From: Saprospirales bacterium
GTDB taxonomy: Bacteria; Bacteroidota; Bacteroidia; Chitinophagales; Saprospiraceae
Direction of reading: 5' to 3'
Length of the DNA stretch: 8,457 nt
Assembly: GCA_024642645.1 (NCBI GenBank)
Contig: JAHEAS010000116.1
Location: 1 to 8,457, forward strand
In this document: in pieces, positions 1 through 7,042 of the stretch
How positions within the stretch are numbered: the stretch's first letter is position 1
Layout: every line of letters starts with the position of its first letter
The notes under the pieces: generated by a model
What the model saw: only the letters and a program-made list of their open reading frames with translations
What the model was told of the DNA's origin: nothing
The model's database searches: none
Translations under genes and position numbers: made by a program

Positions 1-205
1 GAAAGTGGTTTTTGAATACAACAAGCCCATTGTCGACGATGACGATGATGGCATGGTCAAGTACTTGAACATGGAAAATGACTGGTTTGCGCAGCACCGG
101 GGCAAGCCGCTCAAAGAAGGATATATTGCCTTGCAGGCGGAGAGCCACCCGGTGGAGTTTCGGAAGGTGGAGTTGTTGGATTTGAGCAGGAAGGTGAGGC
201 CATAA
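1..205 (+). CDS. DUF1080 / 3-keto-disaccharide hydrolase-type protein, C-terminal fragment
   Basis: This is the 3' end of a gene that starts outside the window. The reading frame is open from the first complete codon (position 2) to TAA at 203-205, giving about 67 residues. The end of the protein, with a GYIALQAES...VEFRKVELLDL pattern, resembles the last beta-strands of the DUF1080 fold, where a G-x-I-x-L-Q segment followed by V-x-F-R closes a concanavalin-like beta-sandwich. Family members are often secreted or lipoproteins, and some hydrolyse 3-keto-glycosides; the signal peptide and catalytic part would lie upstream and cannot be checked. A run of five Asp residues (codons at about 35-49) sits in a loop region and may bind a cation, but that is a guess. 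The stop lies 5 bp from the stop of the convergent glucanotransferase gene. The family call rests on C-terminal pattern only; the substrate is unknown. Confidence 0.65.
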   Translation, partial: KVVFEYNKPIVDDDDDGMVKYLNMENDWFAQHRGKPLKEGYIALQAESHPVEFRKVELLDLSRKVRP

Positions 206-210
206 AACAT

Positions 211-2877
211 TTACCGCCCCGCCTCCATTACCATTTCTCGGATTTTACTGTTCAATCCCTCCTCCTTAATCAGCCTTTCAATCGGCAAATGGAAGCGGAA
301 CCGCCAGTAATGCGGCGAAATGGATGGGTCGTTGATGGTTTCGTCAGCGGCTGCAGGGCGACGCAGATTTGCATCCATTCCCACGAGGTCTTGCACCGGA
401 AATATTGCCAGCATACTTGGCGAAGTCATGTGTTGCCAGTTCACCGCTTCAACGATTTCCGGTGAACAATTTTGCGGAGCTGGGCCAAATTGGCGGAGGC
501 TTGTTTTGAAAAACAGTTGAGCCGTTTTATAGTCGTTTTCCCACCAGCCACGGATGGTCGGCATGTCATGACAGGAGGGGCTGCAAACCGAGGCGTAAGG
601 ATAGTTTTCGGGTTGCCCAAACTGCGCTTGTCCCTTTGGCATCCGCTGAATTTCGAGAGACAGAATGTTTAGGTCGTGCATCACCCCAGCCACCGAGTGT
701 GGAATCATGCCAAGGTCTTCGCCACAAATGAGCATGTTCGTGGCTTGCAGCAAAGGCGGCAATTTCCAGAGCGCCTGTTGTTTCCAAAATTCATCGTGGC
801 GTTTGTAAAAATAGTCGTCGTAGAGGTGCTTGAAAATGGCCTTTTCTTGGTCGTCCAAATACTTGAACGAGCGGGTCGTTTCCAATGTGATTCGAGGGTT
901 GAAACCCGCTTCCTCTTCAATGAGGAGGACATTGCTCACCAAGCGCATCAGCCCGATTGCCAATTCCCTTTTCTCAGAAAGGTATTCGTCCCCAGCAAAC
1001 AATTGCTTGATTTTCAGCTGGTTGTCCACAATTTTTTTCAGCCTGAATATGCTTCCACTGGTTTCCTCCAAAAAGTTTTTGCGAACAAAATCTGTGTCCT
1101 CTCCGAAGATTTCTTGCAGAAAATGCCCCCTGATATATGGCTTTGTATAGCGGAGTAGGTCGCCGTGCAAACCCAATTGTGACAACTCCTCACGAGAATA
1201 GGGCAGGCGGGGATTGAATAGCCCAAGTGTGCCCTCCACCTGGTTCGTCGGTATCTGCCAGATGCGGAAAAAGCCAAGGATGTGGTCAATGCGGAGGGCG
1301 TCGAAGTACTCGGCCAGCTTGGTCATGCGCTGTTTCCACCACGCAAAGTCGTCGTTGGCCATCACTTCCCAGTTGTAGGTCGGGAAGCCCCAATTTTGTC
1401 CAGCTTCCGAGTAGGCATCGGGTGGGGCACCCGCTTGGCCGTCCATATTATAAAGGTGTGGCGCTACCCATGCATCGCAGCTTTCCCGGTATATTCCGAT
1501 GGGGAGGTCGCCTTTAAGCACCACGCCGTTTTTACGAGCATACTCGGTAGCAGCCAGTAGCTGCTTGTGGGCGTGGTATTGTATAAAAAAGTACAGTCCC
1601 ACTTTATCGAACGAATGGTATTTGGGGTCGCACAGTTCATTGACGATTTTAGGTGAGTAGCTGGCGTGCTTTCCCCAAGTATTGAAATTGGTGGTACCGT
1701 TCAAGTCCCGAAGATGGCAAAAGGCGGCGTAGGGTTTAAGCCAACTTGCATTGGCCTCCATGAAATTTTTAGCATCATGGTTATTGAAAAAAGCAACTTT
1801 CTCCTGGGCGTACAACAGTTCAAAAAATGCAAACTTGGCGTTCAAAACAGCTTCAAAATCAACTGTTTCGAGCTTATTTAGCTTCGCAATATCTTCCTTC
1901 AAGCGGGTTTCGTCGGCTTTGTTTGCCAGCTTCGCAATGGATTGGAGGTTGATGTAAAGTGGGTGCAGGGCAAATACCGAAATGGCAGCGTAGGGATAGC
2001 TGTCTGTCCAAGTTTTGGTGGCAATCGTGTCGTTAACGGGCAGGGTCTGAACTATTTTCATTCCAGTTTTCACCGCCCAATCGGTCAGCAGGTTCAGGTC
2101 GGTGTACTCACCAATACCAAGGCTTTTTTCGCTGCGCAACGAGAAGACGGGGATGGCCATTCCAGCCCCTCGCCAAAGTCCCGAGGCATACCGATAGCTT
2201 TCATCGGTGCGAACCACGACGCTTCCATTTGCCGAAGGAAAGGTGAAGTTTATTCGGCGATTTTCGCCTTTTTCCCATTCTACGACTTGCTGATTCGCCG
2301 GGTCATAAATGGCAAATTTGTATTCGATGTCAGCCCATTGAGTCCCCCAGTTGAATTCAGCTTGCCAAAGTGGATAGCTTTCATCGGAAAGTAACAGCGG
2401 TTTTTCCCAATTGCCCAGCGCCTCATTGTTTCCGAAAACACAAAACTGAAGGTGCTGTGGAAGCGCAGCGGCGTAAAGTTGGAGCCTGATTTTGTTTCCA
2501 CCTTCCAGTTTTTCAATGGCCTTGAGGGGCTGGGCAGTTTGGGTTCTTTTAAAAATCACATCCTTAAAAGCGGCAGAAAAGAAGCTTCGTTCCACTTCGA
2601 ACTGGGGTCGCCAATAGTCCTGGAAAAAGACTTGTACCTTGCCCGACGGCAGGTCAACATGCCTAAATTCACCATGCTCCCCAACCATTTCTTTATTGGT
2701 TTGGAGAAAATATTTGTAAACAAACTGCTCGTTTTCAGCCACAGGTATGCTGCAATTCCAGTTGTTGTGGTCATCACTTTGGCAAATCACAGTATCCTCC
2801 GAACCGCTCTTTTTGAAGCGGATAACGATTAGCTCCCCATGTTTTGCGGCGTAGTTGATGTGGAAATAGGCGATCAT
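211..2877 (-). CDS. malQ: 4-alpha-glucanotransferase (GH77, DPE2-like) with N-terminal CBM20 domains
   Basis: This cytoplasmic enzyme (888 residues, no signal peptide) would transfer alpha-1,4-glucan segments between maltodextrins, or glucosyl units from maltose to glycogen-like polymers. Residues about 3-95 look like a degenerate CBM20. Residues about 130-225 are a clearer CBM20, with LGNW (W157), W171, the EYKF strand and WEKGENR (201-207). GH77 fills about 240-880: GDLPIGI at 456-462, the PPDAYS...GQNWGFP segment at 485-499, likely nucleophile D531 in RIDH, acid/base E720 in GEDLG, and D771 in SCHD. D531 and E720 are 189 residues apart, against about 47 in Thermus amylomaltase (D293/E340, recalled), so there is an insertion of about 140 residues, as in plant DPE2. 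All three catalytic acids are present, so it should be active. The ATG at 2877 leads straight into the first CBM20 strand. Upstream is A-rich with no Shine-Dalgarno. It is transcribed divergently from the sugar operon. Confidence 0.96.
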   Translation of the reverse strand: MIAYFHINYAAKHGELIVIRFKKSGSEDTVICQSDDHNNWNCSIPVAENEQFVYKYFLQTNKEMVGEHGEFRHVDLPSGKVQVFFQDYWRPQFEVERSFFSAAFKDVIFKRTQTAQPLKAIEKLEGGNKIRLQLYAAALPQHLQFCVFGNNEALGNWEKPLLLSDESYPLWQAEFNWGTQWADIEYKFAIYDPANQQVVEWEKGENRRINFTFPSANGSVVVRTDESYRYASGLWRGAGMAIPVFSLRSEKSLGIGEYTDLNLLTDWAVKTGMKIVQTLPVNDTIATKTWTDSYPYAAISVFALHPLYINLQSIAKLANKADETRLKEDIAKLNKLETVDFEAVLNAKFAFFELLYAQEKVAFFNNHDAKNFMEANASWLKPYAAFCHLRDLNGTTNFNTWGKHASYSPKIVNELCDPKYHSFDKVGLYFFIQYHAHKQLLAATEYARKNGVVLKGDLPIGIYRESCDAWVAPHLYNMDGQAGAPPDAYSEAGQNWGFPTYNWEVMANDDFAWWKQRMTKLAEYFDALRIDHILGFFRIWQIPTNQVEGTLGLFNPRLPYSREELSQLGLHGDLLRYTKPYIRGHFLQEIFGEDTDFVRKNFLEETSGSIFRLKKIVDNQLKIKQLFAGDEYLSEKRELAIGLMRLVSNVLLIEEEAGFNPRITLETTRSFKYLDDQEKAIFKHLYDDYFYKRHDEFWKQQALWKLPPLLQATNMLICGEDLGMIPHSVAGVMHDLNILSLEIQRMPKGQAQFGQPENYPYASVCSPSCHDMPTIRGWWENDYKTAQLFFKTSLRQFGPAPQNCSPEIVEAVNWQHMTSPSMLAIFPVQDLVGMDANLRRPAAADETINDPSISPHYWRFRFHLPIERLIKEEGLNSKIREMVMEAGR

Positions 2878-3077
2878 TGACTGTGTTTTTTCTATTCAAA
2901 TGAAAATGGCTGCAAAACTATTCAAACCATACGAGACCTAGCGGTGATTTTTTTGCGAAACTCAACAATAAAAACCAGTGCTTTTTACCAGCAAATTCCC
3001 AAAATTTAGTGTTATTCGTGGCTGCTTACAATCGGCAGGAATAAGAATTTCATCATTCAGCACAAAACGAAACGGAC
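2878..3077. promoter_or_regulatory. Divergent intergenic region between malQ and the sugar operon
   Basis: This 200-bp AT-rich stretch separates two divergent genes and must hold both promoters unless longer transcripts read in. I see no open reading frame of note. There is no Shine-Dalgarno-like GGAGG before either start codon; the last bases before the + strand ATG are A-rich (ACAAAACGAAACGGAC), which is normal in Bacteroidota. I looked for the Bacteroidota sigma consensus (TTTG, about 19-21 bp, TAnnTTTG). I found only one -7-like match, on the minus strand, and none on the plus strand. No convincing long palindrome for a sugar-responsive repressor was seen, only 4-bp arms such as TGCT/AGCA at about 2979-2994. 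Confidence 0.55.
2913..2920 (-). promoter_or_regulatory. Candidate -7 element for malQ
   Basis: Read on the minus strand these bases are TAGTTTTG, a full match to the Bacteroidota -7 consensus TAnnTTTG. They lie 35 bp upstream of the malQ start codon, a sensible distance for a short leader. The expected -33 TTG about 19-21 bp further upstream is absent, so the match could be chance. Confidence 0.25.
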
Positions 3078-4478
3078 ATGGCAAACAGCGACTCAGGGGG
3101 AGTACAAACTGAAGAATTTGAAAGACGACCTGTCCCCAACTCTCACCTGAAAGGCTGGAAGAATTTTTTAGGGATGTACGCTGGCGAACATGCAGCCGGG
3201 ACGGAATTCATGATAGGACCTTTGTTTCTAGCTGCAGGCGTAAGTGCTTTTGACCTGCTTGTCGGTCTGCTGCTCGGCAATTTTCTGGCAGTTCTTTCCT
3301 GGCGTTTTCTCACCGCCGAAATCGCTGTAAAGAACCGTCTGACCCTCTATTTTCAACTAGAAAAAATTTGTGGCAAGCACCTCGTCACGTTGTACAACCT
3401 CGCCAACGGTGTACTTTTCTGTTTTCTTGCTGGTTCCATGATTACCGTGTCGGCAACGGCGGTGGGCATCCCTTTCGGTATGGAGATGCCCAAGTTGACG
3501 GACACCATGCCAAACGGGGCGACTTGGGTCGTCATCGTCCTGGCATTGGGGGCGCTGTTCACCCTCGTTGCTGCCAAAGGTTACAACACAGTGTCGAAAG
3601 CGGCCAATCTGATGTCGCCCATCATCGTGCTGGGATTCCTGGCCTGTGGCATTTTTGCCCTACGGCAATTGGAAGTTCACAGCTTTTCCGATTTCTGGAA
3701 TATCTGGGGGGAGGGTAGTGAGCCGTTCCCCGGCCAAATAAAATATTCGTTTTGGCATGTCGCCATTTGGTCGTGGTTTTGCAACGCTGCCATGCACATC
3801 GGCATGAGCGACCTATCGGTTTTTCGCTACGCAAAAAGCCCAAAGTCCGGCTGGACAACAGCGGCAGGCATGTACGTTGGACACTACATGGCGTGGATTG
3901 CCGCCGCCTTGCTCTACGCAGCCTATTTGAAAACTCCTGAAGCCATCGCATTCATGGCTGATGGCCATGCGCCACCCGTGGCGCCCGGCCCTTTGGCATT
4001 TAATAGTATTGGTGTTTTTGGCATCTTGACCGTGATATTGGCGGGCTGGACTACTGCCAACCCAACGATTTACCGCGCTGGGCTGGCATTTCAGGCCATT
4101 TTTACAAATGCTAAAACTTTCTGGGTTACAGTGTTGGCTGGTTCCGTGGCAACCATTGCTGGTTTGTTTCCTGCCTTTGCCATGAAGCTGTTGGATTTTG
4201 TGGCGGTGTACGGTTTCATTCTTGCTCCCATAGGCGCAATCATCGTGTTCGAGCATTTTTTTGCGGAGCGTTTTGGGGTGGTAAAAAACTACGCAGAGCG
4301 GTCGGGTATCTCGTTCAACATGGCGGTACTGCTGGCCTGGGTCTTTAGTGGCGGGGTGTTCTTTCTTATTTCAAAAACGCAGGGTGTGTTTTTGTCGTTT
4401 TTGACGCTGCCAGCTTGGGTGCTATGCGGGATTTTGTTTTTGATTTTAAGCAAGTGGATGCAGAGAAAACAGGCTTAA
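3078..4478 (+). CDS. NCS1-family (cytosine/purine permease-like) transporter, probable importer for the operon's sugar
   Basis: This is a 466-residue inner-membrane protein with about 12 hydrophobic segments (roughly 43-56, 57-78, 102-128, 149-165, 179-194, 223-242, 260-283, 305-325, 346-366, 371-392, 413-431 and 438-457). That fits the LeuT-fold cation symporters of the nucleobase:cation symporter-1 group. Family-like signs are the G-x-E-H-A-A-G-T-E-F stretch at about 36-44, the charged loop with SDLSVFRYAK (244-253) after TM6, and the ANPTIYRAGLAFQ segment (327-339) in the TM8 region. Known NCS1 members carry cytosine, purines, allantoin or hydantoins. Here the gene heads a sugar isomerase/kinase operon, with only 24 bp to the isomerase, so I infer import of the sugar or a related compound. 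The TM3 stretch (102-128) has no Trp; in the hydantoin transporter Mhp1 (recalled) a TM3 Trp stacks on the substrate ring. The family call is fairly secure; the substrate is not. The start ATG has an A-rich leader. Confidence 0.85.
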   Translation: MANSDSGGVQTEEFERRPVPNSHLKGWKNFLGMYAGEHAAGTEFMIGPLFLAAGVSAFDLLVGLLLGNFLAVLSWRFLTAEIAVKNRLTLYFQLEKICGKHLVTLYNLANGVLFCFLAGSMITVSATAVGIPFGMEMPKLTDTMPNGATWVVIVLALGALFTLVAAKGYNTVSKAANLMSPIIVLGFLACGIFALRQLEVHSFSDFWNIWGEGSEPFPGQIKYSFWHVAIWSWFCNAAMHIGMSDLSVFRYAKSPKSGWTTAAGMYVGHYMAWIAAALLYAAYLKTPEAIAFMADGHAPPVAPGPLAFNSIGVFGILTVILAGWTTANPTIYRAGLAFQAIFTNAKTFWVTVLAGSVATIAGLFPAFAMKLLDFVAVYGFILAPIGAIIVFEHFFAERFGVVKNYAERSGISFNMAVLLAWVFSGGVFFLISKTQGVFLSFLTLPAWVLCGILFLILSKWMQRKQA

Positions 4479-4502
4479 AGTTTTACCGAAGTATTTATCA
4501 TC

Positions 4503-5777
4503 ATGAAAATAACGCCGAACCATATCGAAGCGCACAACCAAGCCCGCTTGGTCCAGCATGTCAAACGGCTTGATTTTTTGACTTCAGAAATCAATAATGC
4601 AGATGCCATTTTGAAAAAACTGATGGACTTTCAAGTGGCCATTCCAAGTTGGGCGCTGGGAACGGGTGGCACTCGGTTCGGGCGTTTTCCGGGAGGGGGA
4701 GAGCCTCGTGATTTGGAAGAAAAAATCGAAGATGTGGGACTGCTCCATGCCCTAAACTGCAGCAGTGGCGCTATTTCGTTGCACATCCCTTGGGATATTC
4801 CGAAGGATGGAGAGGCCATTAAACAACTGGCTGCATCGCACGGTCTCCGATTTGATGCAGTGAACTCGAATACGTTTCAAGACCAAGATAATCAGGCACT
4901 TAGCTATAAGTTTGGCAGTTTGCAGCATATGGATAAAGCGGTGCGTCAGCAGGCTGTTGAGCATAATATAGAAGTGATAAAACAGGGCGAGGCGCTCGGT
5001 TCGGAGTCCATTACGGTTTGGTTGTCGGATGGTTCTTGCTTTCCCGGCCAGCTCAATTTCCGACAGGCATTTCAGAACACCTTGGAGAGTCTTCGGGAAA
5101 TATATGCGACACTACCGAAGCACTGGAAAATGTTCATCGAGTACAAAGCGTATGAGCCTAATTTTTACTCAATGACTGTTGGCGATTGGGGTCAGTCGCT
5201 GCTGTATGTCCAAAAACTTGGACCACAAGCTTTTACGCTCGTTGACCTTGGTCACCACCTTCCCAACGCCAACATTGAACAAATCGTGGCATTGCTGCTG
5301 ATGGAGGGCAAACTTGGTGGATTCCATTTTAACGATTCAAAATATGGCGACGATGACCTGACGGTTGGGAGCATCCGCCCCTACCAGTTGTTCCTGATTT
5401 TCAATGAGTTAGTGGAAGGGATGGATGCCCTTGGCATGAGCCATGCGACCGATTTGGGCTGGATGATAGATGCCAGCCACAACGTCAAAGACCCCCTTGA
5501 AGACTTGGCACAATCGGTCGAGGCGATACAGATTGCCTATGCACAGGCGTTGCTCGTTGACAGGAAGGCGCTGAATGCGGCGCAGATGGATAATGATACA
5601 GTGCGATGTCAGGAGATTTTACAATCAGCTTTTCGGACGGATGTGCGTGGTTTGGTGGCGGAAGCGAGGTTACGGCTGGGTGGCGCGTTGAAACCACTGG
5701 GTTTGTTCCGGGAAGTTGGAGTCCGTAAGGAATTGGTAAGGGAGCGAGGTTCAAAAACATTGGCAACTGGCTTATAA
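4503..5777 (+). CDS. rhaI: L-rhamnose isomerase, Pseudomonas stutzeri type (sugar isomerase)
   Basis: A cytoplasmic metal-dependent aldose-ketose isomerase of the TIM-barrel sugar isomerase group, expected to convert L-rhamnose to L-rhamnulose. Its 424 residues compare with about 430 for the P. stutzeri enzyme. Metal and catalytic ligands can be read at E213 (MFIEYK, with K215), D248 and H251 (LVDLGHH), H275 (GGFHFND), D283 and D285 (YGDDDL) and D323 (WMIDASHN). The first six sit at a constant offset of 6 from the recalled P. stutzeri ligands E219, D254, H257, H281, D289 and D291; D323 is 4 from D327. The TRFGRFPGGGEPR segment (57-69) is the mobile N-terminal substrate loop expected in this type. 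These enzymes are promiscuous (D-allose, L-mannose, L-lyxose and others), so the true sugar could differ. It starts 24 bp after the transporter and ends 2 bp before the kinase, so it is clearly co-transcribed. No missing key residue was seen. Confidence 0.92.
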   Translation: MKITPNHIEAHNQARLVQHVKRLDFLTSEINNADAILKKLMDFQVAIPSWALGTGGTRFGRFPGGGEPRDLEEKIEDVGLLHALNCSSGAISLHIPWDIPKDGEAIKQLAASHGLRFDAVNSNTFQDQDNQALSYKFGSLQHMDKAVRQQAVEHNIEVIKQGEALGSESITVWLSDGSCFPGQLNFRQAFQNTLESLREIYATLPKHWKMFIEYKAYEPNFYSMTVGDWGQSLLYVQKLGPQAFTLVDLGHHLPNANIEQIVALLLMEGKLGGFHFNDSKYGDDDLTVGSIRPYQLFLIFNELVEGMDALGMSHATDLGWMIDASHNVKDPLEDLAQSVEAIQIAYAQALLVDRKALNAAQMDNDTVRCQEILQSAFRTDVRGLVAEARLRLGGALKPLGLFREVGVRKELVRERGSKTLATGL

Positions 5778-5779
5778 TT

Positions 5780-7042
5780 ATGTCGCACTGCGCAATTTTT
5801 GACATCGGCAAAACCAATAAAAAATGCTTCGTTTTTGATGAGGAATATCGAATTGTATTTGAAAAATCGGTGGTATTGCCTGAGACTATTGACGAAGATG
5901 GATTTCTCTGTGAGGATATTGACTTGCTTTCAAATTGGGTTCAAACAACATTGGATGAGGTTTTACAAATACCCTATTTTCGGGTGAAAGCACTGAATTT
6001 TAGTGCTTACGGAGCCAGTTTTGTTTACCTGGACATTGATGGAAAAATACTTACGCCGCTTTACAATTACCTAAAGCCATACCCTGAAAGCTTAGCCAAA
6101 CAGTTCAATGAACAATATGTGGACAATGAAAAAATGGCAATTGAAACAGCATCTCCATTACTTGGCAGTTTAAATGCTGGGATGCAATTATTTCGGTTGA
6201 AAAATGAAAAACCTGGTATTTATGGTAAGGTGAAATATGCGCTCCATTTGCCACAATATATCAGTTACTTAGCTTCCTCGGAATGCGTTGCTGATATAAC
6301 GAGTATTGGATGCCACACAATGCTTTGGGATTTCAACAAAATGAATTACCATGATTGGGTGATAGACGAAGCTGTCATTGAAAAATTTGCATCCATTGTG
6401 CCCGCTGATGCTCATTTTTCTAATTCAAGATTTCCGAAAATAAAAATAGGGTCTGGTCTTCACGACAGCTCAGCGGCATTGATTCCTTATTTGGCCATGT
6501 TTAATGAACCGTTTGTACTCCTTTCTACCGGAACTTGGTGCATTTCAATGAATCCCTTTAATGATGAGCCGCTGACGCTAGAGGAACTCAGCAATGATTG
6601 CCTTTGCTACCTCACGCACCAAGGCAAGCAAGTAAAAGCAGCACGATATTTCGGCGGGCATGAGCATGAGGAGGCCGTAAAAAAAATGGCATCAGCGTTT
6701 GAGGTGGACGTCGATTTTTACAAGAAAATCTCAAATCAGGAAGGCAGTGAATTATTGGAATGTTACCTCAATTTCATGCGACAATTCATTGATAAACAAG
6801 CAGTTTCGACCAAACTGGCTATTGGTAATTCGCAAGTCGGAAAAATATATGTTGATGGTGGTTTTTCTAGGAATGAAATTTTCATGAACTTGTTGGCGGA
6901 AGCATTTCCATCGTTAGAAGTCTTTGCCGCAGAAGTGGCACAAGCTTCTGCTCTTGGTGCTGCAATGGTCATGTATCATACTTGGAACAACAAGGGATAT
7001 TCTTCAAGTCTAATATCGCTTAAAAACTATTCAAAAAGATGA
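5780..7042 (+). CDS. FGGY-family carbohydrate kinase, probable L-rhamnulose (ketose) kinase
   Basis: A cytoplasmic ATP-dependent sugar kinase of the actin/hexokinase (ASKHA) fold, inferred to phosphorylate the ketose made by the upstream isomerase. The N-terminal lobe opens with the phosphate-1 motif FDIGKTNKK (7-15; D8). SAYGAS (75-80) follows in the substrate lobe, and GLHDSSA (226-232) supplies the likely catalytic base D229 in the FGGY G-x-x-D position. LLSTGTW (247-253) is the phosphate-2 motif, YVDGGFSRN (357-365) the adenosine motif, and QASALGAA (388-395) the C-terminal helix. At 420 residues it is shorter than E. coli RhaB (about 489), but all core motifs are in order, so it is a compact lineage rather than a truncation. 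The ATG lies 2 bp after the isomerase stop, and its own stop overlaps the next start by 4 bp (ATGA). From this gene on the DNA is visibly more AT-rich. Fuculose or another ketose is possible. Confidence 0.87.
   Translation: MSHCAIFDIGKTNKKCFVFDEEYRIVFEKSVVLPETIDEDGFLCEDIDLLSNWVQTTLDEVLQIPYFRVKALNFSAYGASFVYLDIDGKILTPLYNYLKPYPESLAKQFNEQYVDNEKMAIETASPLLGSLNAGMQLFRLKNEKPGIYGKVKYALHLPQYISYLASSECVADITSIGCHTMLWDFNKMNYHDWVIDEAVIEKFASIVPADAHFSNSRFPKIKIGSGLHDSSAALIPYLAMFNEPFVLLSTGTWCISMNPFNDEPLTLEELSNDCLCYLTHQGKQVKAARYFGGHEHEEAVKKMASAFEVDVDFYKKISNQEGSELLECYLNFMRQFIDKQAVSTKLAIGNSQVGKIYVDGGFSRNEIFMNLLAEAFPSLEVFAAEVAQASALGAAMVMYHTWNNKGYSSSLISLKNYSKR

Noticed and set aside
35..49. Asp-codon run as a repeat or cleavage site
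   Set aside because: A five-residue acidic run in a loop of the DUF1080 fragment; too short to count as a functional repeat.
676..1158. A 160-codon + strand open frame
   Set aside because: It lies wholly antisense to the malQ GH77 domain, whose conserved motifs are intact; its product has no recognisable pattern.
1942..2394. A 150-codon + strand open frame
   Set aside because: Antisense shadow of the malQ CBM20/GH77 region; no family-like sequence.
3813..4256. A 147-codon minus-strand open frame
   Set aside because: Antisense to the membrane segments of the transporter; composition reflects complementary codons.
3078..4478. Transporter as part of purine/pyrimidine salvage
   Set aside because: No nucleobase enzyme is nearby and the gene is tightly followed by sugar genes. 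Kept as an alternative substrate but not as the main call.
5485..5817. A 110-codon minus-strand open frame across the isomerase/kinase junction
   Set aside because: Both + strand genes are well supported here, and the antisense product shows no domain-like features.
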